A program made the translations under genes and the position numbers. 64,000 nucleotides of DNA from contig CAWANF010000002.1 of assembly GCA_963783355.1 (NCBI GenBank), positions 382,050-446,049 of the forward strand, given 5' to 3'. The notes under the pieces were generated by a model. It ran no database searches. It saw only the letters and a program-made list of their open reading frames with translations, and was not told the DNA's origin. Source of the DNA: CAWANF01 sp963783355 (GTDB lineage: Bacteria > Bacteroidota > Rhodothermia > Balneolales > DATFMH01). Positions 36,201 to 44,890 of this stretch are shown here, piece by piece; position 1 is the stretch's first letter, and each line of letters starts with the position of its first letter.

Positions 36201-36995
36201 AGACAAATATGGATTGTTCATGATACCATAACGCCAGCGAATATTATTAGCGTCTAAATAAGAGGCTCCATTGCTGTAACTACCGTTTAAATTACCCTGG
36301 ATATCTCCTCCCAAAACTTCGGCACCACCATCCAAATTATATCCATATACCTTCCCGGTCTGACTGATATTGATATTCCCGTTATAATCTAAGAATCCGC
36401 CATCCAGAATATGTCTCTTTCTGGGGTAAAGTATATCATAATCTGGACGGTAAAGGGAATGAGAAGCAATATTAGCCCTTTTTTGCTGCTGCTCATACAA
36501 CGTAACTACCGGCATAACGTCCGGTGTTTTCAGACTCATACTTAACTGGCTGAAATCAACCGAGAATTTTAGATTAAAGACCTGGGCAAAAACTTTCGGT
36601 AATAGATAATAATCCAGCTTGCCTATGATAAAATCCGTTTTTTTTAAGGGATAGGCCTCTTTACCAATAGTTATAGTTTTTTTTGAAAAATCGATGACAT
36701 ACCCGTTATTTTTTTTCAGGTAATAACCGTAAACTTTTTTGGTCTTTGTATCAAATTTATGATTAATGCTTAGGATGGAGAATAAGCTATTGACAGGTAA
36801 ATAAAAGTGATCATTCCAGTAATAAGCGGTAACAACCACATTATTAATCCCCCCTTTATACCGGAATACTAATCCTACTTCTTCCGGTTGATCATCGGAT
36901 AACTTCTTATAATTTTTAGCTTCTGTATTTCCATGAATCCCAAATAAATACAACCCAAGAAAACAAATAATCAGAAATATCCGGGTATTCGACAT
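33210..36995 (-). CDS. Outer-membrane usher-like protein fused to three SPOR domains
   Basis: 1261 residues with a signal peptide (first ~27). Residues about 40-155 form a beta-rich N-terminal domain. From about 195 to 680 there are repeated beta-barrel-type strands, interrupted at 309-345 by a plug-like domain (PGSDVELYINGQLLG, then NYSFQIPLVYGNS), the arrangement of fimbrial ushers. A calcium-loop motif DSNDNGQYDQGEK is at 687-699 and a carboxypeptidase-regulatory-like beta domain at about 773-870. The C terminus has three SPOR domains at about 996-1065, 1082-1155 and 1166-1240 (YAIQLGAFSDKKSA, YYVQLGAFSNKGSA, YIIQLAAFRNHRSS). SPOR domains bind denuded peptidoglycan. It follows a chaperone-like gene by 12 bases. 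I infer a secretion pore for DUF4402 subunits anchored to the cell wall. Confidence 0.8.
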   Translation of the reverse strand: MSNTRIFLIICFLGLYLFGIHGNTEAKNYKKLSDDQPEEVGLVFRYKGGINNVVVTAYYWNDHFYLPVNSLFSILSINHKFDTKTKKVYGYYLKKNNGYVIDFSKKTITIGKEAYPLKKTDFIIGKLDYYLLPKVFAQVFNLKFSVDFSQLSMSLKTPDVMPVVTLYEQQQKRANIASHSLYRPDYDILYPRKRHILDGGFLDYNGNINISQTGKVYGYNLDGGAEVLGGDIQGNLNGSYSNGASYLDANNIRWRYGIMNNPYLSKISLGQLNSDGLFQTNYTGVKITNQPINFRYSYVNYAYRGKAEPGSDVELYINGQLLGFKKADNLGNYSFQIPLVYGNSLISIKIFGPYGTIQNIEKRFQIPYTYLKPGEFNYFIDAGKLQNPLVNELRKDYMAQSGFIYGINNWLTDKVGIDYVNSSQNNRPVFYNSLSARINKEYLMSVDLAPQNFYRLNLGVSYPSLASWQISLGHYTANTLYNSGNTSTNFSLNSYVPIHIGNFPLSWQLGASGNMFNQYKSLNYNTSVIMQILGSSLQLGYNDRSIYVKNGSNANESYLNTTLTYTFYSHLKLIRGLTIRTQLLNQINPWNIGTLDIQAIKTVHENFQFNFDFGRNYQVKYSYLSVGLQINLDKVQSSTTYQNAGGQAYFGENVRGSIGYDSDNKDFAFTNRHEVGASAASVRYYVDSNDNGQYDQGEKVLKDNVMRLWRSTSNYQDKKGIVHYFDLQPYNKYNATIDTNLISNPVLFPGVSRFAFETGANYFKTINIPFYPTGVISGMVSQKTDTSNQAIAGMQVHIYSTSGKFNKILQTFNDGSFYSMGVPIGQYIAEVDSSQLSFLNAKSIPDTIHFRVKALPNGDFIDSLNFVLEPKDYEPDTNKTKPDTTLEIKQQANLSEPAKSSKSDLKKLDGEIKYYAELKKFKKFDECAKELLSLKQKKNYNLFIAYNKVNDSFGIFTDGVKEKDKADLTKKRFISDGFKETELVPKKKPYLQKLKYAIQLGAFSDKKSAIHYSEEVRKLIALKILTVYDHHFKMFKVIVEPVDSIKVAFSLKQKLCCSVLRQNAFITPYPVINRTSPYEHAYYVQLGAFSNKGSATVFAKNAEHKIHLETDVRAVGNKDIFKVITLPLDQFQDAMDLKNQISSIPKYKNAFIITDSTHLSDYDHVKYIIQLAAFRNHRSSIQYTENARKKYGLNIRDFLKGETNLYTVQVGPITGWKQARCIQKNFLKSKPFSDAMLLLAKHSDLEMISQKNIPGLGDLQQ

Positions 36996-37007
36996 GGAGT
37001 AATGGAA

Positions 37008-37852
37008 TCATTTAAGGGTGACATTGAATTCTTTTGAAACCGGTGTCATTGTGGGCAAATATTTTGAATCAATGTCATTTCTTCTGGCAGTAAAAGTTAC
37101 TTTAGCTTTGTATTTACCCGGAGTTAATCCATCCAAATTTTCCATTCTGAGCTGGAAAGTCTGATACAAAATAAAGGGAAGTTAAAATATAGGTACTTTT
37201 AACCGGATGGGATATCTCCTGATTTATACAAATCTAAAGCAATCGTTCCCAAAAAAGGAGCCTCTCCTGTTCGCCGGGCTTTAATAAAGGCTTCTAGACC
37301 CGACTTGGTCTTTCGATAATTAAATGACTCTATATTTACATTTGTCGTAGGTTCACCGACTTCAAGAAAGGCGGAAGTCACCTGGTTAAAACGAAAAGAA
37401 ATCTGTGTGGAAACCCCATTATTATTCTGCTTTCCCACAGGTGGTGCCTGCGCTGAGGATACTATTTGAATGCGGGTCCAGTACAAACCAGTCTTCAAGT
37501 TTTGAGGTGATCTAACCAAAATCCTGACTACCTGGCTGGCATTGGGACGGAGAGTGAAACTTTTTGGAAACGCATGAAGCCAGGGGGCAATAGAATACTT
37601 TTTAGCCAATTCTGTGTTGGTATAATCCATCTGCATATTACCCAATGAATCAGTAACCGGAAAACCGAATTTAAAATTTAACGATACTTCCTGTGGCTGT
37701 GGAGACGCATTTTTTATTTGTAACGAGGCAAAATGGGCGTTTTCCGAAATAAATAAATTTGGTGGTACGATAGTCACCTGGGCATAAAGCCATTGCCCTC
37801 TAAACAGAAAAACCCCCAACACAAAGATGCTGACTTTAATTGATTTAGCCAT
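37008..37852 (-). pseudogene. PapD-like periplasmic pilus chaperone, frame broken
   Basis: An intact frame of 217 codons (37199-37852) encodes a signal peptide (ending YAQ) and the first Ig domain of a PapD-type chaperone (FTLRPNASQVVRILVRSP, GLYWTRIQI). It stops in the second domain. The rest is readable in other frames: VKSTYILTSLYF, then FQLRMENLDGLTPGKYKAKV through to VSKEFNVTLK and a stop at 37008. Two frame changes, near 37202-37215 and 37166-37172, are needed. Chaperones of this kind hold pilus subunits for the usher encoded just downstream. It may be truly inactive, or the indels may be sequencing errors. Confidence 0.78.
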
Positions 37853-37940
37853 TATGACCTAACGTAATGTGAATAATATCATTTGTTACAAAGTGTACTA
37901 AAAAAAATGCACTAATACTACACGCCACAATTGATAAAAA

Positions 37941-37976
37941 AAAAGTCTCACCGAGAAATTTTACGATGAGACTTTT
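37941..37976 (-). terminator. Intrinsic terminator after the first DUF4402 gene
   Basis: Minus strand AAAAGTCTCA pairs with TGAGACTTTT, ten pairs, loop of 16, followed by a further T run. It separates the DUF4402 gene at 38.0-38.6 kb from the chaperone-usher genes, which therefore need their own promoter in 37853-37940. Confidence 0.88.
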
Positions 37977-37994
37977 AATATTCAATATCTTTAG

Positions 37995-38552
37995 TTACTT
38001 GTTATTGATAATAAACATTGATACTAAAAGTTGCAGTATAATACCGGCTGCTTGTCCTGAAATACCAGTTCCTACAGTACCCAATTCACCACCTACCCAT
38101 AATGTGTATACTCCAGTCGAAGCCGAACTTAACGTAACCGTACTACCACTAGTCACTGGATTTGAACCCGAACCATTTTGATTAGAAGAACTGGCGTCAC
38201 CTGTTACATTCGGATGAAAAATTATTGTATGAGCAGTAGGTGTAGCACCATCTGAAAGAGTGACAGTTGAATTATAATTTACGAAAACCGTCCCGCTTGT
38301 AGCTCCTGAAATATCAAAAACACCAACTTGTGCTGTACTACCTACATCTTGATTAGATTGACCTGTCGGATCCAATTTCGGATCACTGGTGTTACCAATT
38401 GTTCCGAATATAATATCTTGTGATTTTGTAATGGAAAGTGCAGCCTGAACGTCTGTAGTTACAGAAGCAGAACTTGTTTGTTGTGCATTAGCCGGCATAT
38501 AAGTTAAAAACATACCTATAGCCAGTACGATTAAAAATCCTAACTTTTTCAT
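37995..38552 (-). CDS. DUF4402 secreted protein, subunit-like (C terminus frame-shifted)
   Basis: 185 residues, signal peptide ending PANAQ. The body is typical DUF4402: an N-terminal alternating strand (VTTDVQAALSITKSQDIIFG), VGVFDISGATSG, and the late YTLWVGGEL strand. The last residues (ILQLLVSMFIINNK) do not fit the family, but the other frame, from about 38038 to a stop at 38002, reads YTATFSINVYYQ, the expected ending. A one-base loss in GGTATTATAC explains this. Family members are small exported Ig-like proteins of unknown function, here beside usher genes. The frame as it stands loses the subunit end. Confidence 0.82.
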   Translation of the reverse strand: MKKLGFLIVLAIGMFLTYMPANAQQTSSASVTTDVQAALSITKSQDIIFGTIGNTSDPKLDPTGQSNQDVGSTAQVGVFDISGATSGTVFVNYNSTVTLSDGATPTAHTIIFHPNVTGDASSSNQNGSGSNPVTSGSTVTLSSASTGVYTLWVGGELGTVGTGISGQAAGIILQLLVSMFIINNK

Positions 38553-39117
38553 GATTCTCTAAATTTAGTTGATATACCCAATTATATGATTACAGGGAGG
38601 CTTAACTCACTTACCCATAAGTTTATCTAAGCCTTACTTACCCAATTCGTAATCTTAAAGATTAACTTGAAACTATTATAATACCACAGATAATTAAAAA
38701 CAATGATTTTGGTTAAAAAACCCCATAAATACGTATATATATGCCTAAAATTACGTACTAACACGTAACCGCTACGGGTATTAGTTACATCCTTTTTAAT
38801 ACTACTTTTTAACATTATCTATCATTTTAGTCCTCAAAAACTTCCAAACCTCATTGTCGTTCCTTTTCAGACGAATTAAATTCATTACACATGCCGGATC
38901 ATAATCAAATATAATTTCTAACAACCCCCAATCCCCCTTTATCAAGGTGGAAAGTAACGAGTTTATATTTAGTGAATATCTTATTCCTGCTTATTTTTCC
39001 CATTTCGTTCCAAGTTGAAAGGATCTAATTTCACTATTCTACAAGCCAGAGTCCTGGAGCAAGAATAGACGCTGTGCCCTTTGCTCTCTGCCTATCGTCT
39101 GAAGTCTGTCGTCCAAA
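38553..39117. other. Intergenic region between DUF4402 genes
   Basis: 565 bases, AT-rich at first, then with GC-richer islands at about 38915-38950 and 39040-39115 that look like unrelated dispersed intergenic fragments. I find no gene, no RNA and no clear terminator. The promoter of the DUF4402 gene at 37995-38552 should lie near 38560-38700. Confidence 0.4.
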
Positions 39118-39720
39118 TCAATTATACGTAACCGTGATATTAATAGTCCCGGTATAACTGCCCGTAATCACATTCTGAACATTAATGGTACCGTACAAAT
39201 ATATCCAGGCACTCCCCTGCGGAGCCGAGTAGGTTCCATGCCGGGGAGTCGGCGGTGGTTGTGGCGGCCCATTACTTCTTCCTTCAATTCTAAATGTTTG
39301 GGTTGGTAAAGAAAAGGGTTGTGCCTGTTGCTGATTATCCTGTCCCTGATTTGCAAAAGCCGCCTGTGCTGTATAAGGAATCGAATAATTACTATCATGA
39401 GTATTGATAATCGATGATGGCATAGTCAACGTAACAGAAATATCAAGATTTTTTTGACCATCAATACGAAATTTTCCAACTCCCACATTCCCGGGATTAA
39501 CGGATACATTCCCTTCATTTTGGTATACGGTTCCAAAACTCAAATCACTTTCCTTTGTAACGGCAAGGGGAACATTAGACGTATAATTAACAGTTTGAGC
39601 TTCTGCAACGGATACAAACAGAATGATAAACACAAATGTGTTCCACACTATTCGTTTCGAATGTTCTATTACATCAATCACATCCATCATTGAATTTTCC
39701 AGATTACCTTTATTAGTCAC
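39118..39720 (-). CDS. DUF4402-like secreted protein, subunit-like
   Basis: 200 residues with an unusually long charged N terminus before the hydrophobic signal core (about 24-41, ending AEAQ); a later start may be used. The mature protein begins with an alternating strand (VNYTSNVPLAVTKESDLSFG) and continues VGVGKFRIDGQKNLDISVTL. A proline-rich insert (PPQPPPTPRHG) lies near 150. It ends SYTGTINITVTYN, with glycine 14 from the end and tyrosine next to last, as in chaperone-usher pilins. Function inferred from context. Confidence 0.8.
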   Translation of the reverse strand: MTNKGNLENSMMDVIDVIEHSKRIVWNTFVFIILFVSVAEAQTVNYTSNVPLAVTKESDLSFGTVYQNEGNVSVNPGNVGVGKFRIDGQKNLDISVTLTMPSSIINTHDSNYSIPYTAQAAFANQGQDNQQQAQPFSLPTQTFRIEGRSNGPPQPPPTPRHGTYSAPQGSAWIYLYGTINVQNVITGSYTGTINITVTYN

Positions 39721-39820
39721 CCTAAATGTTTGGAATTTTCACCTTTTTAAATTTTCAGAATTATAATTATATGAACTTAACTATCATTGAATTCATTTAG
39801 TTGATCATATTCAGTATTTG

Positions 39821-40354
39821 TTAATTATAATCGACATTCATATCTATATCGCCGGTATAACTGCCTTCCGGTGCATTTTTTATACTCGCACTGCCCCCAA
39901 CCCAAAAAAAATATTTTCCTTTGGAACTGAAGGTTACATTTACCGGATTATTCTGTAATATTTTTGAATTGCCTTGATCATCCTCATCGTTACCTGCTAT
40001 TTTTAGTGTAAAAAGGATAGTTTGTCCCGTTTTTGAATTTCTTAAGACAACTTTTTTAGGATATGAAATTCTCAGGGAAGCATTACCAAAGCCCGCTGCT
40101 GAAAACATCCCTGCATGAGGATCTTTACTGGGATCAATATTGACTTCGTCCTGATTATCTCCGTTAATCGTTAATTGTATATTTCGGGATTCTCCAACAG
40201 TGATATTATTCATCACATTTACCGAAATATTAATGGAGGAATACACCACTTTTGTGGACTGGCCCCAAACGATGCCGTTTCCAGCCAGAATCAATGCTAA
40301 TATTAAAAAAGGTAATTTATAATTTCTGCTATACATTATTTGTAACTTAGTCAC
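39821..40354 (-). CDS. DUF4402-like secreted protein, subunit-like
   Basis: 177 residues, hydrophobic signal at about 12-31 ending IVWGQ. Alternating N-terminal strand (VVYSSINISVNVMNNITVG), then HAGMFSAAGFGNASLRISY and YFFWVGGSASI, and an ending SYTGDIDMNVDYN with the Gly-14 and penultimate Tyr pattern. Eleven bases after the adhesin gene's stop in the direction of transcription, so the two probably share a transcript. Confidence 0.8.
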   Translation of the reverse strand: MTKLQIMYSRNYKLPFLILALILAGNGIVWGQSTKVVYSSINISVNVMNNITVGESRNIQLTINGDNQDEVNIDPSKDPHAGMFSAAGFGNASLRISYPKKVVLRNSKTGQTILFTLKIAGNDEDDQGNSKILQNNPVNVTFSSKGKYFFWVGGSASIKNAPEGSYTGDIDMNVDYN

Positions 40355-40365
40355 TGCCTTTATTA

Positions 40366-43300
40366 CTACTTCAAATATATCATTTTCTTTGTCATTACCT
40401 TGCCCCCCGCGTCAAACCGGAAGAAATACAGACCACTTGCAACATCCCTGGCATTCCAGACTATTTCATGATAACCGGCCTGGAAAACTTTATTTGCCAA
40501 AGTAGCCACTTTTTGTCCTAAGATATTATAGATAACAATCCGGACTTTTCCGTTCTTCGGTATACCGAATTTAATTGTGGTCGAAGGATTAAACGGATTC
40601 GGGTAATTTTGAAATAACTCATATTTACCTGGCAACTGCGGATTCGTAGACTGAGTATTGCCGGGATTAATCTTTAGTGTAAATCTTACGTTCGAATTAT
40701 TCGCTTTGGCTATCATCGGCCTGTTTTGCTGATTATAGGTATTGGAAGCAATTTTGCCTTTGATAGCATCAACAGAAAAACCATATTGCCGGGCCGTTTT
40801 CATATCTACGACTTTTCCTGTTTTATTATCCACCAACTGTACTGTCCAGTTATCCGGTATGTTATTAAATTGAGGCCAGGTTAACATAAAGTTTCCTGAG
40901 ATAGGAACACCATTTTCGTATCCGTCAAATCCAACCGGCAGGTCAAGTTCTTTTGTCAAATCAGAAGGCAAACTGTTAATTGCAAGTTTCGTACCGTCGC
41001 TGAATGTTGTGTATAAAGAAAGATACGTCAGTGTCAATGGAGAAAGTTCATAAGCATCCCAGGCATCTTTACCTGTTTTTCCATTCTGAGAAAACATCAA
41101 ATATGATTTTGTCGACAATAAGGGTTTACCAGAGGTAGTATCGTCTTCCAATTGAAAAGTAATTTCCGGAATCCTGGCACTTGCCCTATAAAAAACTCCG
41201 CTGATTGTCTTGGCGGATGTATTGACTTTCAAAACCGGACTTGTTGTATCGGCTTTGACCCAAAAGCCCTGAAATGGTGCAACCAGACCGTTTCCAAGCG
41301 ATCCCGTGACTCCGTTCCATACCAGGTATGCTCCATTTCCACTGTTAGCCTGTTGATTCCATACATAAATGGAATTACTCATGTTTGTTTTGGTCCATGC
41401 CGCAGTATTATCCCAATCGATGGTTGCTCCAAACGGATTACCTACCAAATTCCATCCTGTATCGGCAGCCGCCGTATACGTCACATTAAAATTAAACGTA
41501 CTGCCCGTCCCCTCATGTTCTTCTCCGGAAGCCGTCAGCGTATCCGGTGTTGGAATTGTATAATTCGCATCATTGGAAACATTACCAAATACATAAACGA
41601 ACATACCTTTACCTGCCGAAATTATCGAGCTGCTGTCAGCCGGGATTCGATATCGTTGGTTATCTGTTCCGGTATAAGTTTCGTCATACGTCATCACATT
41701 GGGTTGTTTCGACGGATAGGTTGAACCGGTATATCCCTGCGTCACAATTTTACTTCCAAATAAGCTTCCGTAACTGGTAGTTACGGGGGAAGATAACAAC
41801 ACCCAACCTGAATCAGCTAATACCCGATTAAATTTCAATATCCCTGACGAAATATCTTTTGTATTCGCTATAAGATTAGCCCCGGACGGAATGATTAAGG
41901 CTCCTTTCGTTAATCGCAAGGAATCACTTACCGTAACATTTCCCGGTGCAGAAACATTATTAGTATTATTTATTTCCAGGTTTTTAAATTGGTTTACATT
42001 ATTGAAGCTTTGCGCTTTTGTACCATTAAATATTATCGTTGATGTTGAAAAATTGGTATGTTGAACATCATAATTACCACCGATTTTAACAGTTGCATTA
42101 TCAGCAATCAGTGAATCTCCCGCTGTTCCCTTTATATCACCAAAAGCGTTTAGTAATGAACCTGAATCGAGCTTCAAAGTACCATTACTAATATTTAAAG
42201 TATCAACCGAATTGATATAACCCGACGACTCAACTCCACTTCCCGAATTGTTAACAGTTATTGTTCCACCAAATAAAGATCCTGTTATCTTTTGAAGTGC
42301 CGTTCCATTTAATAAAATATTCGACGTACCGCCGTATAAATCGGATAACGTAACGTCTCCACCAATATTTATGGCAGCATAATCGGCAAACACACTTCCG
42401 CTGCCACTGATACTTTGTCCAACAGTTAGGGTATTCCCTGAATTTATCGTTACACTTGCCCCCGACTGAATTACAATTGCCAGAACATTAGTGTTTTGTT
42501 CAATTACAGGAAACGTTGTAGAATTATTGGCCGGAGAACTTGGAATAAATGCGACCTGGTTGGCGGTGGGAATCGTTCCCCCGTTCCAGTTACTCGCATT
42601 ATTCCACAATTGTGTCTGGGTTGCAAAAAACCGATTGCTACTGCTTGTCCAGGTATAAAATTGGGCGATAATGACCTGGGCTTTATCGGTCAAAGCATTT
42701 CCATCTAAAGTCCCGGAAATAGTCGCAATAGTAACGGGTGCTGTTGTTGAATTCAATGTAGCGGTATAGGTACCGTTTCCATTATCTGTAACCCCGCTTA
42801 AAGCACTGGCATTTGTTGCTAATTGAACCGTATGCCCCCCGCTTGTCAAATTATTACCAAATGAATCCTTCAACTGAACAGTTAGTGTAGATGTACTGCT
42901 TCCGTCATTTAAAATCACAACAGGGTTTGCGGTAATGGTACTCTTAGACAAATCAGGAGTTCCGGCCTGAACGTTAAAACTATTGCTTATTCCCAATGCC
43001 GTCCCTCCTGTTTCTATAACAGTAATAGTAAACGAACCTGTATTGGTTATGGTAATGCTATGGGAAGTCAGTACACCGTTCACAAAATTAGCGCTCGTTC
43101 CCCCACCTGAACTTATATGACCGGAAGAAGTAATATCCACGGTCCCGTTAAAACTTGTTATTACGTTATTATTGCCATCTACAGCAGTAATTTTAATTGA
43201 AAATGGTTGTCCGGCTGTTTGGGGTGACGCAATCGTTCCACCGGATGTACTCTGTACCAGAAAACCCGTTAATTGTCCGGCAGGTAAAATACTGAATGAA

Positions 43301-44151
43301 TTGCTGGTACTTGATGTCAATCCTGAACTGCTAATCATTAATGCTTTTGAACCAGTTTTGTTAATACTCAAATTACTAAACGAAACAGCACCGGTTGCGT
43401 CAGTTTGTTTCGATAATGTTCCACTTAACGATCCAGTACCACTTGATTTTGTAATACTGACGGTTACATTTGCAGTCGGTACCCGATTTCCAAATTGATC
43501 CTCTAAATATGCCGTAACAGCCGGTGTAATGACTTTCTTAACGGTTGTATTGCCGGGTTGTTGACCGAAAGTCACTTTACTTGCCGCTCCGTTAACCATC
43601 GAAATCTGACCATAACTCACAGCCCCTGCTCCACCTGGAGCCGTAGTTCCACTATTTGTAATAATACCACTATTTGGTATCATTCCGCTATTTGGCCGAA
43701 TCCTGAAATTACTGAAAGTGGCTACACCAGGTGTATTGAAAATACCGTTAAAAAAACTGGAAACGTAACTTGATGCTGTTACCTGAAAAGTAATTTGTCT
43801 CTTTGTCCGGCTGACAAACTGCATTGTTAAACCGGTATTAAAATACCCGCCTCCACCAGAAGCATTACTAATTGTTACGGCAGGTGTTGTTCCGGTTGTG
43901 TCCCAGTCAAATCCCGATGGAGCATCAAATATTATGGTTCCGTTTAACGCCAGCTGACCCGCATAGTTTTCTGTAATTACAGGACCTGATAAGCTTGTAA
44001 AAGTAGAATTGGTGTTGTCTGCAGAAATAGCTTCTCCCCCTGTTGCCGGATCAACAGTTTGAGAAAATCCTTTTTCTGCAGAAGATAACAGACATACCAC
44101 AGTCAAAAGAATCGCTAATAATATAATGGTTGTTTTACGATTCAAACCCAA
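40366..44151 (-). CDS. Large Ig-like adhesin with type IX secretion sorting domain
   Basis: 1261 residues. Signal peptide about 1-31. Three Ig-like/invasin-like repeats follow at about 205-288 (YLEDQFGNRVPTANVTVSI), 295-394 and 397-496 (VQLKDSFGNNLTSGGHTVQL). A long middle with short repeated strands (about 530-760) looks like a beta-solenoid. The end (about 1175-1261) is a sorting domain starting YELFQNYPNPFNPSTTI and ending MTKKMIYLK. Export through type IX secretion to the surface is expected. It sits among the DUF4402 genes, upstream of one of them, so it may act with the fibre or be its adhesive partner. That link is inference. Confidence 0.85.
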   Translation of the reverse strand: MGLNRKTTIILLAILLTVVCLLSSAEKGFSQTVDPATGGEAISADNTNSTFTSLSGPVITENYAGQLALNGTIIFDAPSGFDWDTTGTTPAVTISNASGGGGYFNTGLTMQFVSRTKRQITFQVTASSYVSSFFNGIFNTPGVATFSNFRIRPNSGMIPNSGIITNSGTTAPGGAGAVSYGQISMVNGAASKVTFGQQPGNTTVKKVITPAVTAYLEDQFGNRVPTANVTVSITKSSGTGSLSGTLSKQTDATGAVSFSNLSINKTGSKALMISSSGLTSSTSNSFSILPAGQLTGFLVQSTSGGTIASPQTAGQPFSIKITAVDGNNNVITSFNGTVDITSSGHISSGGGTSANFVNGVLTSHSITITNTGSFTITVIETGGTALGISNSFNVQAGTPDLSKSTITANPVVILNDGSSTSTLTVQLKDSFGNNLTSGGHTVQLATNASALSGVTDNGNGTYTATLNSTTAPVTIATISGTLDGNALTDKAQVIIAQFYTWTSSSNRFFATQTQLWNNASNWNGGTIPTANQVAFIPSSPANNSTTFPVIEQNTNVLAIVIQSGASVTINSGNTLTVGQSISGSGSVFADYAAINIGGDVTLSDLYGGTSNILLNGTALQKITGSLFGGTITVNNSGSGVESSGYINSVDTLNISNGTLKLDSGSLLNAFGDIKGTAGDSLIADNATVKIGGNYDVQHTNFSTSTIIFNGTKAQSFNNVNQFKNLEINNTNNVSAPGNVTVSDSLRLTKGALIIPSGANLIANTKDISSGILKFNRVLADSGWVLLSSPVTTSYGSLFGSKIVTQGYTGSTYPSKQPNVMTYDETYTGTDNQRYRIPADSSSIISAGKGMFVYVFGNVSNDANYTIPTPDTLTASGEEHEGTGSTFNFNVTYTAAADTGWNLVGNPFGATIDWDNTAAWTKTNMSNSIYVWNQQANSGNGAYLVWNGVTGSLGNGLVAPFQGFWVKADTTSPVLKVNTSAKTISGVFYRASARIPEITFQLEDDTTSGKPLLSTKSYLMFSQNGKTGKDAWDAYELSPLTLTYLSLYTTFSDGTKLAINSLPSDLTKELDLPVGFDGYENGVPISGNFMLTWPQFNNIPDNWTVQLVDNKTGKVVDMKTARQYGFSVDAIKGKIASNTYNQQNRPMIAKANNSNVRFTLKINPGNTQSTNPQLPGKYELFQNYPNPFNPSTTIKFGIPKNGKVRIVIYNILGQKVATLANKVFQAGYHEIVWNARDVASGLYFFRFDAGGKVMTKKMIYLK

Positions 44152-44345
44152 ATATCCAAGTCTTTTACACGAATATACTTTACAGGCTACTCATGTAAAC
44201 TAATTACTTCTACGAATTTTGCATTTTTATAATACAAAATTAGCAGAGTATTTAGTGTAGATTATTTCTTACCCAATTAGAAATACTTTGAAAGTAATAT
44301 AAAATATTTGAGATATAAGTCCTAATGAATCGTATAAATAAGTAA

Positions 44346-44376
44346 ACAAGGCTCCATCCCCCGATTAGAGCCTTGT
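44346..44376 (-). terminator. Intrinsic terminator after the fourth DUF4402 gene
   Basis: ACAAGGCTC pairs with GAGCCTTGT around a 13-base loop. T-rich sequence flanks both sides. It separates the DUF4402 gene at 44.4-44.9 kb from the adhesin gene. Confidence 0.85.
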
Positions 44377-44392
44377 CATTTTTTTAACTGAA

Positions 44393-44890
44393 CTAATTAT
44401 ATTCTATTGTTGTAGTATAAGTTCCTTTATATTTACCAGGAATCGGACGTTTATTCAACATTTTTCCTCCCATCCAAACATATAATGAACCGGATTGTGA
44501 CACTCTGGCTTCACCACCTTCATTATTACAAAAACGGACTGCAGCTTTCTGATTTTTTTGAGAATTATAAATCGGTGTATTAGTTCTTACTTTTAAGACA
44601 TTTCCGTTCATATCATGAAGCTCGATTTGCCCGGGAACATTTACGAGTACCGATGAGCCAGGCTGGGCAACTATCTTAAATTTGCCTGCATTGGGATTGT
44701 AGGAAGAAATATCAGCCGTACTTGCGCTTGTTGTTAATGTGTTTAGATTCAAGCTTTGGGCGTTATCAACGGAATTGCCTCGTATAATTGTTATAGTTAC
44801 GGACATTGATACAGTCGTCCCATGCAATTGAGCTTTAAGAATACTCGTGCAAAACAAGCTTAGAAACAATATTACCAAAACCCTCTTCAT
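44393..44890 (-). CDS. DUF4402-like secreted protein, subunit-like
   Basis: 165 residues, clear signal peptide ending LKAQ. Mature alternating strand TTVSMSVTITIIRGN, then AGKFKIVAQPGSSVLVNVP, SLYVWMGGKML and the ending KYKGTYTTTIEYN, again with glycine 14 from the C terminus and tyrosine next to last. It has its own terminator and lies downstream of the decayed second usher, suggesting the two once formed a unit. Confidence 0.8.
   Translation of the reverse strand: MKRVLVILFLSLFCTSILKAQLHGTTVSMSVTITIIRGNSVDNAQSLNLNTLTTSASTADISSYNPNAGKFKIVAQPGSSVLVNVPGQIELHDMNGNVLKVRTNTPIYNSQKNQKAAVRFCNNEGGEARVSQSGSLYVWMGGKMLNKRPIPGKYKGTYTTTIEYN

Noticed and set aside
38627..38815. 62-codon frame between DUF4402 genes
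   Set aside because: No ribosome binding site, AT-driven composition and no recognisable features.
41152..41724. 190-codon open frame opposite the adhesin gene
   Set aside because: Antisense shadow in the low-complexity, threonine-rich adhesin; no signal peptide or domain.
33210..44151. Equal length (1261 residues) of the usher and the adhesin as a sign of duplication
   Set aside because: The sequences and domains are unrelated; coincidence.
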